In this document: positions 18,343 to 26,977 of the stretch, in pieces
Position numbering within the stretch: the first letter of the stretch is position 1
Layout: each line of letters starts with the position of its first letter
DNA from: Phytoactinopolyspora halophila
GTDB taxonomy: Bacteria > Actinomycetota > Actinomycetes > Jiangellales > Jiangellaceae
Assembly: GCF_003287285.1 (NCBI RefSeq)
Contig: NZ_QMIG01000019.1
Coordinates: forward strand, 1 to 64,000
Reading direction: 5' to 3'
DNA: 64,000 nucleotides
Program-made: the position numbers and the translations under genes
The notes under the pieces: generated by a model
Database searches by the model: none
What the model was told of the DNA's origin: nothing
What the model saw: only the letters and a program-made list of their open reading frames with translations

Positions 18343-18384
18343 CCGGCTCTGGGGTCGGTCTCTACAGGCCGGCCCCAGAGCCGG
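18343..18384 (+). other. strong intercistronic hairpin after binding-protein gene
   Basis: CCGGCTCTGGGG (18343-18354) pairs perfectly with CCCCAGAGCCGG (18373-18384), and four further inner pairs are possible. It sits between the binding-protein gene and the first permease gene. Such hairpins commonly protect or partly terminate the upstream message, giving more binding protein than permease. Confidence 0.7.
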
Positions 18385-18421
18385 ATCGCGAACGACGGTC
18401 GAGAGAAAGGCGGGTACCGGG

Positions 18422-19453
18422 TTGTCCACTCGCACCGCGGGCTCGTTGCGGACATATCTGCTCACCCGGGTGTTGCTGTTCGTTCCGCAGGTCATCGTCA
18501 TCCTGACGATCGTGTTCGTCCTCATGCGGGTCGCACCGGGAGACCCGGTGAGCGTCGCACTCGGGGGCCAGCGCTCGGAGGAAGAGCTCGCCGAACTGCG
18601 AGCGGCGGCTGGCTACGATCGGCCGATCATCGTCCAATACTGGGAATACATCAGTGGCGTCCTGCGTCTGGACTTCGGCCACACCATCATCGACAATCGC
18701 TCGGTTGCTGAGATATTCGCGGTCAACGGTGGGGCGACCCTGACGCTCACGGTTGCCGCGTTCGTCGTCGCCCTGTTGCTCGCCGTGCCGTTGGGTCTCA
18801 TCGCCGGGCGGTTCCGGGACACTCCGTTGGACGGCTCGCTGCGGGTGTTCGGCATCTTGACCTATGCCGCTCCGGTGTTCTTCGTCGGGCTGCTCATGCA
18901 GCTCGCCTTCGCACGCGGCCTGGGCTGGCTGCCGTCGAGTTCGCAGGCGAGTCCCGTCGTCACGGCCAGGGTCCCGTCCCAGACGAACATATTCCTGGTC
19001 GACGCGCTGCTGGCAGGTGACACCGCCGCATTCTGGAACGGGGTCCAGCACCTCGTGCTGCCGGCGGTCACCCTCGGGCTGCTGCTGACCGGAACCTTCA
19101 TGCGCATCATCCGGGTGAACTTGATTCAGACCATGCGCAGTGACTATGTGGAGGCGGCGCGAGCTCGCGGCGTGAGCGAAACGCGAGTCGTCATCCAGCA
19201 TGCCTTCCGCAATGCCATGGTGCCGTTCGTGACGATCCTCGGCCTCCAGGTCGCCCTGCTGCTCGGAGGTGCCATCTTGACCGAGCAGACCTTCAACTGG
19301 AACGGCATCGGTAGTCAGCTCGTTCGCTACCTGGACAGTCGTGACTACATCGCTGTGCAGGGCATCATCACGCTGTTCGCGCTCGCGGTGGTGACGGCGT
19401 CACTGCTGATCGACATCATCAACGCGATCATCGACCCGAGGGTGAGGTACTGA
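18422..19453 (+). CDS. peptide ABC importer, permease (DppB type)
   Basis: A 343-residue inner-membrane permease of the binding-protein-dependent type 1 group. Start TTG 18422. The N-terminal helix LLTRVLLFVPQVIVILTIVFVLMRVAPGDPV is the DppB/OppB signature. A variable extracellular loop follows, then five more helices; the cytoplasmic coupling loop is EAARARGVSETRVVIQHAFRNAMVPFVTILG (about 240-270), matching the EAA motif that docks on the ATPase. The C-terminal NAIIDPRVRY is typical. The stop overlaps the start of the next permease by one base. Confidence 0.92.
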   Translation: MSTRTAGSLRTYLLTRVLLFVPQVIVILTIVFVLMRVAPGDPVSVALGGQRSEEELAELRAAAGYDRPIIVQYWEYISGVLRLDFGHTIIDNRSVAEIFAVNGGATLTLTVAAFVVALLLAVPLGLIAGRFRDTPLDGSLRVFGILTYAAPVFFVGLLMQLAFARGLGWLPSSSQASPVVTARVPSQTNIFLVDALLAGDTAAFWNGVQHLVLPAVTLGLLLTGTFMRIIRVNLIQTMRSDYVEAARARGVSETRVVIQHAFRNAMVPFVTILGLQVALLLGGAILTEQTFNWNGIGSQLVRYLDSRDYIAVQGIITLFALAVVTASLLIDIINAIIDPRVRY

Positions 19454-20532
19454 TGGCCACGGCGGCAGGTCCCCCGCCGGACGATTCCGCGGTGCCGGCC
19501 GGCGGTCGCACCCGGACGCGGCGCGTTCTCAGCGGTATTGCCCGGCCGTATCGGGACTCGCACGGCGTGGGCCGGTTCATGCTGGTGACCGGAACGGTCC
19601 TCGCGGCGATCATGGTGGTGCTCGCCGTCTTCGCGCCCCTGATAGCCCCATTTGGCTTCGCCCAGGTGGCCGATGTGGACGGCGAGCGGTTCGGCAACCA
19701 CCTCGAACCTGGCGGCGTGCACTTGTTCGGCACCACGACACAAGGCTTCGACGTGTTCAGCCGCGTGGTCTGGGGTGCCCGCACAGCCGTCACGGTGGTG
19801 CTTCTCGCCCTCGTCTTCTCGCTCATCGTCGGAGTCTTGCTCGGGCTGGTGGCCGGGTACGTGGGGCGCTGGGTGGACCGCTTACTCGTCATGATCATGG
19901 ATTCGCTGTTCGCGCTCCCGGCGCTGCTGCTCGCGATTGTCGTCGCATTCCTGCTGGCCGAGCACATCGGCGGGGGAGCCGCCACGGCTGCGTTGGCCAT
20001 CACGGCGGTCTACGTACCGCAGTATTTCCGGGTGGTACGCGCGGCGACGGTCAGCGCCAAGGAACAGACCTACGTCGAGGCCGCTCGCGCGATGGGGGCT
20101 CGGTCCGGCACGATCATGTTCCGTTACCTGCTCAACAACGTGATCCAGAGCGTTCCGGTGATCGCGACGTTGAACGCCGCAGACGCCATCCTGACTCTAG
20201 CCGGCCTGGGCTTCCTCGGTTACGGCATCCAGCCCACCGAGGCTGCCGAATGGGGCTATGACCTGCAGCGTGCCGTGACCGATGCGGGTACGGGTATCTG
20301 GTGGACCGGCCTCTTCCCCGGGATGGCCATCGTTCTCCTCGTCATGGGGCTGACCCTGATGGGTGAGGGACTCAACGAGACGATCAACCCCGCCATCCGG
20401 GTACGCCGGATGCTGTCCATCACGTTGCCGGAGCGGGCACACGAGTCTCGACCGGGTGTCTCCCCGGTGTCGAGACAGCCCGGGCCCGGACCCGAGCAAG
20501 ACGGCGAGGCCGGGAAGGATGGTGCACAGTGA
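19453..20532 (+). CDS. peptide ABC importer, permease (DppC type)
   Basis: A 359-residue permease, partner of the previous gene. After a basic N-terminus of about 35 residues comes the first helix ([27 protein letters not shown]), then the short extracellular loop with [24 protein letters not shown], a strong DppC hallmark. The EAA coupling loop is [28 protein letters not shown]. The protein ends with the DppC pattern [12 protein letters not shown], but then continues about 40 residues of hydrophilic tail rich in Pro, Gly and Glu that is not typical. It overlaps the upstream stop (ATGA-type) and the downstream start by four bases. Confidence 0.92.
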   Translation: MATAAGPPPDDSAVPAGGRTRTRRVLSGIARPYRDSHGVGRFMLVTGTVLAAIMVVLAVFAPLIAPFGFAQVADVDGERFGNHLEPGGVHLFGTTTQGFDVFSRVVWGARTAVTVVLLALVFSLIVGVLLGLVAGYVGRWVDRLLVMIMDSLFALPALLLAIVVAFLLAEHIGGGAATAALAITAVYVPQYFRVVRAATVSAKEQTYVEAARAMGARSGTIMFRYLLNNVIQSVPVIATLNAADAILTLAGLGFLGYGIQPTEAAEWGYDLQRAVTDAGTGIWWTGLFPGMAIVLLVMGLTLMGEGLNETINPAIRVRRMLSITLPERAHESRPGVSPVSRQPGPGPEQDGEAGKDGAQ

Positions 20533-21551
20533 CCGAACCCGTTCTGTCGGTGCAGGACCTCCGGGTTTGGTACGGCAGCGAGCGGGGTGCCGTACGCGCT
20601 GTCGACGGGGTGTCTTTCGATCTGCGTCCCGGAGAGACTCTCGGCTTGGTCGGGGAGTCCGGCTGCGGCAAGACCACGCTCGGCCGCGGTGTGCTTGGCC
20701 TGCTGCCGCGAGGCGCGAAGCTGGACGGCGAGGTGAACTATGGTGGGCGCAACCTGGTCACCACGAGCCGGCGCGAGCTCCAGCAAATGCGTGGTCCGGA
20801 ACTCGGATTGATCTTCCAAGAGCCGCTGACCAGACTGAATCCGCTCCTGCGTGTCTCCGAGCACTTCGAGGAGGCGCTCGGAACCCACGAACCGGATCTG
20901 GACAAGGAGGAGATCAAACACCGCAGTATCGAGGCGTTGCGGGCTATGGGAATTCCACCCACCCGATACCGCGCCTATCCGCACGAGTTCTCCGGTGGCA
21001 TGCGGCAGCGGATCATGATCGCGTTGGCGCTGGTCTTGCGGCCGTCGTTCATCGTTGCCGACGAGCCGACCACGGCGTTGGACGTTCTGGTCGAAGCGCA
21101 GATCATCCGTATTCTCGGCGACCTGCGCCGCAACTTCGACACGTCGTTGTTGTTCATCACGCACAATCTCGGGATCGTGGCCGAGGCGTGCGATCGCGTC
21201 GCCGTCATGTATGCCGGGCGGATCGTCGAACAAGGCCCGGTCACGGACGTTTTCGCCCGCCCGCAGCATCCGTATACGCGTGAGCTGCTACGTTCCACCA
21301 TCTCGCTGGCCACCACGGGGCTGCACTACATCCCCGGCGCCCCGCCGGACCTGATCGATCCACCGTCGGGCTGCCGTTTCCATCCGCGTTGCCCCGAAGC
21401 CATGCGGATGTGTCCCCAGCAGTTCCCCCAGCCCGTGGCTCTCGGGCCGCAAACGGTGGAATGCTGGCTACACGGGCCGCAGAACTTGGTTCCCGAAGGT
21501 GGCCAGGAGCCCTTGGAACGTGAGGAGGTCACCGTTGCCGACGAAGCCTGA
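20529..21551 (+). CDS. peptide ABC importer, ATPase (DppD type)
   Basis: A 340-residue ATPase. Walker [10 protein letters not shown] is at residues 42-50, the signature FSGGMRQR at 154-161 and Walker B FIVADEPT at 174-181; the H-loop FITHNLG follows. The C-terminal oligopeptide/dipeptide-transporter region includes [14 protein letters not shown], the cysteine cluster seen in DppD/OppD proteins. Start GTG 20529 overlaps the preceding gene. It powers import together with the next gene product as a heterodimer. Confidence 0.94.
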   Translation: MTEPVLSVQDLRVWYGSERGAVRAVDGVSFDLRPGETLGLVGESGCGKTTLGRGVLGLLPRGAKLDGEVNYGGRNLVTTSRRELQQMRGPELGLIFQEPLTRLNPLLRVSEHFEEALGTHEPDLDKEEIKHRSIEALRAMGIPPTRYRAYPHEFSGGMRQRIMIALALVLRPSFIVADEPTTALDVLVEAQIIRILGDLRRNFDTSLLFITHNLGIVAEACDRVAVMYAGRIVEQGPVTDVFARPQHPYTRELLRSTISLATTGLHYIPGAPPDLIDPPSGCRFHPRCPEAMRMCPQQFPQPVALGPQTVECWLHGPQNLVPEGGQEPLEREEVTVADEA

Positions 21552-22869
21552 CGTGCTCACCTCGACAGGTGGAGCGCAGGACGACGCGCTGATGGAGATC
21601 CGCGATCTGGAAGTGCACTTCCAGCTGCGGTCCAACGCGCTGGCCAGGCTGGTCGGCGGTGGAGGCGAGACGGTCAAAGCTGTCGACGGAGTCAACATCA
21701 CCCTGCGCAAGGGCGAGGTTCTTGGCCTCGTCGGCGAGTCCGGTAGCGGGAAAACCACGCTAGGACGGACCTTGCTGGGATTGGTCCGGCCGTCGTCGGG
21801 ACAGATCCTGTACGGGAACCAGGACATCGCGCGACTTCGCCAGAACAAGATGCGCAAGTTGCGGCAACGGCTGCAGATGGTCTTCCAGGATCCGCACGCC
21901 GCGCTGAACCCGGCCATGGACGTGCGGGCCGCTCTTGGTCATCCGTTACGGATCCAGGGGTTGGTGCGCAACAAGGCAGAAGAGCGGGCACGGGTGGTCG
22001 AGGCGCTCGAACGGGTCGGGTTGACGCCGGCGGAGCAGTTCCTCGACAAGTTGCCGTCGGAGCTATCCGGTGGGCAGAAACAGCGGGCTGTCATCGCGCG
22101 GGCCATCATCTGTGGCCCGGAGTTGCTGGTGGCCGACGAACCGATCTCGATGCTCGACATGAGCGTTCGAGCGAAGATCCTCGAACTCATGCTGGAGCTG
22201 CGACGGGATCTCGACCTGACGTACGTGTACATCACGCATGATCTCGCGACCGCCAAGTTCTTCTGTGATCGTGTGGCGATCATGTACCTCGGCCGAGTCG
22301 TCGAGATCGGTCCCACCGAGGAGATCTTCGCCGACCCGAAGCACCCCTACACGCAAGCTCTGCTCGCCGCAGTGCCCGACCCGGATCCGGAACGCCGGAT
22401 TCCCCGAGAGCTCCCACGCGGTGAGATCCCTGACGCGGCCGCACCGCCACACGGATGCTCCTTCCACCCGCGGTGCCCGTTCGCCTTCGAGCCGTGCGGC
22501 TGGGAGGCGCGAGACCTCCAGGCGCTGTTCGAACGTCGTTGGACAGAGCGGGGTGAGGAGGTCTTCGCGCGAGAGGAACACCTGGTTGAGGGCCTGTCTG
22601 ACCTGCCGTCGGGCCAGGAGACAGTGCGGTTGCCGGTGCCGTCGGGTCGCAACGCCTCCGAGCTGAAATCCCTGCTCGACGATGCTCGGGCCGAGGCGCC
22701 GGACGATCCGCTGTGGCGTGGCGTGGAAGACATCGACGTGGAGGACGGCCAGGTGACATTGCGCTTCCGGGCCGGCATCGATCCGGAACTGCGCACCGTC
22801 GGCGGCGTCGACGTCGCATGCCATCTGCACGATCCCGATCTCAAGCCGCCAGAGAACGCCGGGTATTGA
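21535..22869 (+). CDS. peptide ABC importer, ATPase (DppF type) with extended tail
   Basis: The second ATPase, 444 residues. TTG 21535 is chosen for the GAGGAGG six bases upstream; this makes a 17-base overlap with the preceding gene. Walker A GESGSGKTT is at 67-75, LSGGQKQR at 177-184, Walker B LLVADEPIS at about 198, and the C-terminal cysteine cluster CSFHPRCPFAFEPC at about 308-321. DppF proteins usually end near there; this one has about 120 further residues, acidic and with predicted strands (DIDVEDGQVTLRFRAGI near the end). The extension is not a domain I recognise and is intact, without frameshift signs. Confidence 0.92.
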   Translation: MPTKPDVLTSTGGAQDDALMEIRDLEVHFQLRSNALARLVGGGGETVKAVDGVNITLRKGEVLGLVGESGSGKTTLGRTLLGLVRPSSGQILYGNQDIARLRQNKMRKLRQRLQMVFQDPHAALNPAMDVRAALGHPLRIQGLVRNKAEERARVVEALERVGLTPAEQFLDKLPSELSGGQKQRAVIARAIICGPELLVADEPISMLDMSVRAKILELMLELRRDLDLTYVYITHDLATAKFFCDRVAIMYLGRVVEIGPTEEIFADPKHPYTQALLAAVPDPDPERRIPRELPRGEIPDAAAPPHGCSFHPRCPFAFEPCGWEARDLQALFERRWTERGEEVFAREEHLVEGLSDLPSGQETVRLPVPSGRNASELKSLLDDARAEAPDDPLWRGVEDIDVEDGQVTLRFRAGIDPELRTVGGVDVACHLHDPDLKPPENAGY

Positions 22870-22879
22870 GCGGCAGACG

Positions 22880-23971
22880 ATGCCCATGAACCCGGCGAGC
22901 ATACCGACGTTCGAATCCACCGAGACGGATCCGTGGGCGCGAGGTCGCGAATTCGGCCTGGCGTGGGCGAGCGATATCGAGGCCACGTGCGCCGGGTACG
23001 CCGATCTGTTTCGCGCCCAGGGTGCCGCTGATGAACAGGTGAGGTCGTGGGGCTTGCGCGCCGTCGGCCAGCTGGAGACATGGGCGCCGGAGATGGCCGA
23101 CGAGATCGCCGGGATCGCCGATGGCGCGAACCTCGAATTGTGGAGGATCGGAGCGCTCAACGCCCGCACCGAGATCATCGCCGCACTTCGGGCACGAGGG
23201 GGATCGGAGTGCTCGGCGTCCGTTGTCGTTCCCGAGCACGGTGCCCCGCGAACCATCCAGACATGGGATTGGCGGGACACGCTCAGGCACGTGCCGGTGG
23301 CCTGGAGCTACGATACCGGCGCCGGCCGCGCGGTTCGCGGATTCACCGAGTTCGGCCTTCTAGGCAAGATCGGAGTGAACAGCGATCGGGTCGGGGTGCA
23401 CTTCAACATCCTCCGGCACGTCTCGGATCACGCCGACATCGGCGTGCCAGTCCACGCCGTGGCTCGCCGGATCCTCGATCGGGCCGGGAACATCGACGAC
23501 GCGACGACGATCGCGCGCTCGGCGTGGACCTCAGCGTCGTCGGTCATCTCCGTGGTCGCCGTCGAGAACGGGCGAGGCCGCGTACGTGGACTGGAGCTGT
23601 GCCCGGACGGCGTGGGCGTCGTCGAGCCGGACGCGGACGGTTTCTATGCCCACACCAACCACTTTCTCGACTCCGAGCTGGCGTCCGGTGAGCTGCAGGG
23701 TATCGAGCGGCCCGGAACCTACCAGCGGCTGCGACATCTCCGATCCCACATCGATGGGCTGGCGTCGGAGGATCTCGACCGGCGGGTCGCGGCGATGCGC
23801 AGCCACGCCGTTGATGGCGCTGCGGTGTGCTGTCACGCATCGCCCGAGGAGCCGTTTCACGAGCGCTCCGAGACGCTCGCGACGATCAGTCTCGACCTCG
23901 ACGTGGGACAGCTCTGGCTCCATCGCGGCGGGCCGTGCCAGGTGTCTGCCCGCACCTGGCAGCGTTGCTGA
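22880..23971 (+). CDS. C45-family acyltransferase/amidohydrolase (AAT-like)
   Basis: A 363-residue protein of the acyl-CoA:6-aminopenicillanate acyltransferase (C45) group of N-terminal nucleophile hydrolases. The segment RGREFGLAWASDIEAT near the N-terminus and the later GGSECSASVVVP are characteristic. Cys111 is the expected nucleophile, exposed after self-cleavage between Glu110 and Cys111 (Gly-Cys is more usual). Then come TWDWR, EFGLLGKIGVNSDRVGVHFNIL and a C-terminal region with YAHTNHFL. Bacterial members hydrolyse or transfer acyl groups on amides. It follows the importer ATPase by 10 bases in the same operon, suggesting it acts on imported acylated peptides or amides. Confidence 0.85.
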   Translation: MPMNPASIPTFESTETDPWARGREFGLAWASDIEATCAGYADLFRAQGAADEQVRSWGLRAVGQLETWAPEMADEIAGIADGANLELWRIGALNARTEIIAALRARGGSECSASVVVPEHGAPRTIQTWDWRDTLRHVPVAWSYDTGAGRAVRGFTEFGLLGKIGVNSDRVGVHFNILRHVSDHADIGVPVHAVARRILDRAGNIDDATTIARSAWTSASSVISVVAVENGRGRVRGLELCPDGVGVVEPDADGFYAHTNHFLDSELASGELQGIERPGTYQRLRHLRSHIDGLASEDLDRRVAAMRSHAVDGAAVCCHASPEEPFHERSETLATISLDLDVGQLWLHRGGPCQVSARTWQRC

Positions 23972-24044
23972 GCGATCGGTTCACGTTCTCCGTCCGGTTC
24001 GACGGAAGCGAACCTGTCGGATGTCGCTGCTAGCGTCATCGACC

Positions 24045-24842
24045 ATGGAACTCGATCTCCGTGGTCGCCGCGCGCTGGTGACCGGAAGCAGTGGGGGTAT
24101 AGGCGCAGCCATCGCGGAGAACCTCGCCGCTGAGGGGTGCCACGTCCTGGTGCACGGCCGGCGCCGCGACGCCGCCGAGAACGTCGCCGAACGTGCCCGG
24201 TCCCGCGGTGCCGAAGCCGATGTCGTGTTGGGAGATCTGACCGCGGACGGGATAACTGAGCGAGTCGGAGAGGCGGCGGTCCAGTTCGGGGCACAGATCC
24301 TGGTCAACAACGCGGGCCCGTTCGCCGAACATGACTGGGACGATGTCCAAGCGACGGATTGGCACACGGCGTTCGACGGGAATGTCGTCAGCGCGGTACG
24401 AGTCACCAAGACTCTGCTGCCGCTGATGCGCGAGCACGGCTGGGGCCGGGTGATCACGATCGGCAGCCGAGCGGTCACCACCCCACTGCCGAACATGGTG
24501 GAGTACTCCGCGGCCAAAGCGTCGGTGGTGAACATGACCACTTCTCTGGCGCAACATCTGGCCGGAAGCGGCGTCACCGCGAACTGTGTCAGTCCTGGCG
24601 TCATCCGCACGCCGTCGTTCGAGCAGATGTTCAGCACTCGGGCGGCTGACTCGCCACGCGGCGGTGTTGACCGCTCGCGGATCGAGGCGGAAGCGACGGC
24701 GGAATACGCTCCCAACCCGACTGGCCGGCTGGGCCGCGCCGAAGACATCGCTTACGCGGTGACATTTCTCGCCAGCCCTCTGACGGGCTACATCAACGGC
24801 ATCAACCTTCGTGTCGACGGCGGCATCACAGGTACGCCCTGA
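24045..24842 (+). CDS. SDR-family oxidoreductase
   Basis: A short-chain dehydrogenase/reductase of 265 residues. The cofactor-binding glycine motif is TGSSGGIG at about 14-21, with basic residues HGRRRD in the second strand that favour NADP(H). The NNAG motif is at about 90, the catalytic Ser in ITIGSRAV and the YxxxK in YSAAK (about 155-159). The C-terminal LASPLTGYINGINLRVDGG is the usual end. The start is ATG 24045 with a distance of 73 bases from the C45 gene. Substrate is not predictable. Confidence 0.9.
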   Translation: MELDLRGRRALVTGSSGGIGAAIAENLAAEGCHVLVHGRRRDAAENVAERARSRGAEADVVLGDLTADGITERVGEAAVQFGAQILVNNAGPFAEHDWDDVQATDWHTAFDGNVVSAVRVTKTLLPLMREHGWGRVITIGSRAVTTPLPNMVEYSAAKASVVNMTTSLAQHLAGSGVTANCVSPGVIRTPSFEQMFSTRAADSPRGGVDRSRIEAEATAEYAPNPTGRLGRAEDIAYAVTFLASPLTGYINGINLRVDGGITGTP

Positions 24843-24906
24843 ACGTCCTGGCTGGCCGCAAAATTGCGTCGACACGTCCGCTTCCTTCACGTGACACTGA
24901 ACGGCT

Positions 24907-26583
24907 GTGGGTCACGTCGATTTGAACTCCGTCTCATTCACCCTGCCCGATGGCCGGGTACTGCTCGACGACATCTCGTTCCGCGTCGGCGACGGCGCGA
25001 AGGTGGCGTTGGTCGGGGCGAATGGGTCCGGCAAGACCACGCTGTTACGGATCATCGCGGGTGATATCGATCCGCATGCGGGCAGCGTGACGCGTAGTGG
25101 CGGTCTCGGCGTCATGCGGCAGTTCGTGGCGCGGGAATCCGAGGACGTGCGCTCCCTCCTGTTGTCGGTGGCGCCTCCGCGTTTGCGGGAGGCGGCGGCT
25201 GCCGTCGACGCCGCGGAGCTGGCCATGATGGAACGCGACGACGAGAAGGCGCAGCTGGCTTACGCGGACGCGCTGGCCGAATGGTCCGATGCCGGTGGTT
25301 ACGAGATCGAGGTGATGTGGGACGCGTGCACGACGGCAGCGCTCGGTGTCGGCTTCGATCGTTGCCGGTGGCGCGAGGTGTCGACGCTCTCCGGAGGCGA
25401 GCAGAAACGGCTCGTGCTTGAGGCGTTGCTCCGCGGCCCGGATGAGGTACTGCTGCTGGACGAGCCGGATAACTATCTCGATGTGCCCGGCAAGCGCTGG
25501 CTGGAAGAGCGGCTCACCGAGACGCCGAAGACGGTCTTGTTCGTCAGCCATGACCGGGAGCTGCTGGCGCAGACCGCCACCCGGATCGTGACCGTGGAGC
25601 TGGGAGCGGCGGGCAACACCGCGTGGGTCCATCCCGGCGGATTCGCCACTTATCACGCGGCTCGCCAGGAACGCTTCGCGCGGTTGGAGGAGCTGCGTCG
25701 CCGCTGGGACGAGGATCACGCCAGGCTGAAGGCCCTCGTCCAGATGTACAAGCAGAAAGCCGCGTACAACTCCGACATGGCGTCGCGTTACCGCTCTGCC
25801 CAGACACGGCTTCGCAAGTTCGAGGAGGCCGGCCCGCCCCAGGCGCTACCGCGAGAGCAGAACGTGCGGATGCGACTGCGCGGTGGCCGGACGGGCAAAC
25901 GAGCGGTGGTCTGTGAGCGGCTCGAGTTGACGGGGTTGATGCGGCCGTTCGATCTGGAAGTGTGGTACGGCGAGCGGGTTGCCGTGCTGGGATCCAACGG
26001 GTCGGGCAAGTCGTTCTTCCTGCGCCTGCTGGCAGCCGGTGGTACGGATCCGGAGCCGGACCAGATGCCTGTCGACGAGACACCGGTGGAACCCGTCGAG
26101 CACGATGGCATCGCACGGCTCGGTGCTCGGGTCCGCCCGGGATGGTTCGCCCAGACGCATGAGCATCCTGAACTGGCCGGACGCACTCTCGTGGAGGTGC
26201 TGCACCGTGGTGATGGCCGCCGCGATGGCATGCCGAGGGAACAGGCGGGCCGGGTGCTGGACCGATACGAACTCGCCTACGCGGCCGAGCAGACCTTCGA
26301 GTCCCTGTCAGGCGGGCAGCAGGCCCGATTCCAGATCTTGCTTCTCGAACTCTCGGGAGCGACATTGCTGCTGCTCGACGAGCCGACCGACAACCTCGAT
26401 CTGGTGTCCGCCGAGGCCTTGCAGGACGGACTGGAGGCGTTCGAGGGAACGGTGCTGGCAGTCACCCACGATCGGTGGTTTGCGCGGGACTTCGATCGGT
26501 TTCTCGTCTTCGGCGCCGACGGCACGATCTATGAGTCGCCCGAGCCGGTCTGGGACGAGGGACGTGTCGCCCGCTCCCGTTGA
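24907..26583 (+). CDS. ABC-F family ATPase
   Basis: A 558-residue soluble protein with two ABC domains and no membrane segments, hence ABC-F. First Walker A GANGSGKTT 37-45, signature LSGGEQKR 161-168; second Walker A GSNGSGKSF from 362, with a second LSGGQQARFQ near 470. The linker between domains (about 235-310) is charged and helical (RFARLEELRRRWDEDHARLKALVQMYKQ), the P-site tRNA interaction motif region. ABC-F proteins act on ribosomes, as housekeeping translation factors or antibiotic-protection proteins. Start GTG 24907. No resistance gene neighbours it, so its role is open. Confidence 0.9.
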   Translation: MGHVDLNSVSFTLPDGRVLLDDISFRVGDGAKVALVGANGSGKTTLLRIIAGDIDPHAGSVTRSGGLGVMRQFVARESEDVRSLLLSVAPPRLREAAAAVDAAELAMMERDDEKAQLAYADALAEWSDAGGYEIEVMWDACTTAALGVGFDRCRWREVSTLSGGEQKRLVLEALLRGPDEVLLLDEPDNYLDVPGKRWLEERLTETPKTVLFVSHDRELLAQTATRIVTVELGAAGNTAWVHPGGFATYHAARQERFARLEELRRRWDEDHARLKALVQMYKQKAAYNSDMASRYRSAQTRLRKFEEAGPPQALPREQNVRMRLRGGRTGKRAVVCERLELTGLMRPFDLEVWYGERVAVLGSNGSGKSFFLRLLAAGGTDPEPDQMPVDETPVEPVEHDGIARLGARVRPGWFAQTHEHPELAGRTLVEVLHRGDGRRDGMPREQAGRVLDRYELAYAAEQTFESLSGGQQARFQILLLELSGATLLLLDEPTDNLDLVSAEALQDGLEAFEGTVLAVTHDRWFARDFDRFLVFGADGTIYESPEPVWDEGRVARSR

Positions 26584-26740
26584 CGGTGGTTGATTCCGTT
26601 GACGATCGTCGCGGGTTGAACGTGGGCTCGGGAGACGGACGCCTGCCGCTCGGGTGGATCTACGAGACGGTCAGCATGCTGCTCGAATGGAGCCTGAGAG
26701 GTTACCTGCCGCCCGAACGGACACGGTGATCCATGATCGA

Positions 26741-26829
26741 TGTGGAGTTCCGGTTACCCGTGCGTGGCGTGTGGCATACAGGTCGCTATAGCGACCTATT
26801 CTCCGCACACAAGGCGCGGAAACTCCACA
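26741..26829. repeat. nested inverted repeat with 16-bp palindrome
   Basis: GGTCGCTATAGCGACC at 26781-26796 is a perfect palindrome. Outside it, TGTGGAGTTCCG (26741-26752) faces CGGAAACTCCACA (26817-26829), complementary apart from one extra A. The outer arms are not equidistant from the centre (7 bases offset). The arrangement resembles a decayed miniature element or the site of one. Confidence 0.5.
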
Positions 26830-26885
26830 CCCGATCATGGCCCGCATGCGAGGTGACGTCCCTCGCGATCGATACGCTCGATGCC

Positions 26886-26952
26886 CACGTGATCGTTGAC
26901 GATAGTGCATATGTCCATGGAGGCGATCGTCGACGATCAGCAAAGCCTGGCC
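26886..26952. repeat. 67-nt hairpin element, copy A
   Basis: This stretch aligns without gaps to 60284-60350: 47 of the first 55 bases match. TGATCGTTGACGAT (26890-26903) pairs with ATCGTCGACGATCA (26926-26939), with one wobble, around a 22-base loop that contains CATATGTCCATG. The loop is as conserved as the arms, so it is a dispersed family rather than a simple terminator. Confidence 0.75.
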
Positions 26953-26977
26953 ATTTCAGATGCACTCATTTAGTTGA

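Larger units (their letters stand above)
26584..26977. other. repeat-rich non-coding stretch left of the CRISPR array
   Basis: About 390 bases without a convincing gene. It contains a GTTGACGATCGTC word (26598-26610), a perfect 16-bp palindrome (26781-26796) nested in a longer imperfect inverted repeat (26741-26829), and a 67-nt hairpin element (26886-26952). A 57-codon open stretch from 26733 lacks a ribosome binding site and any family resemblance, and I do not call it a gene. Confidence 0.6.

Noticed and set aside
26733-26905. Possible small gene left of the CRISPR array
   Set aside because: It has no ribosome binding site, overlaps the nested palindrome, and resembles no family; the frame only becomes long by running into the array.
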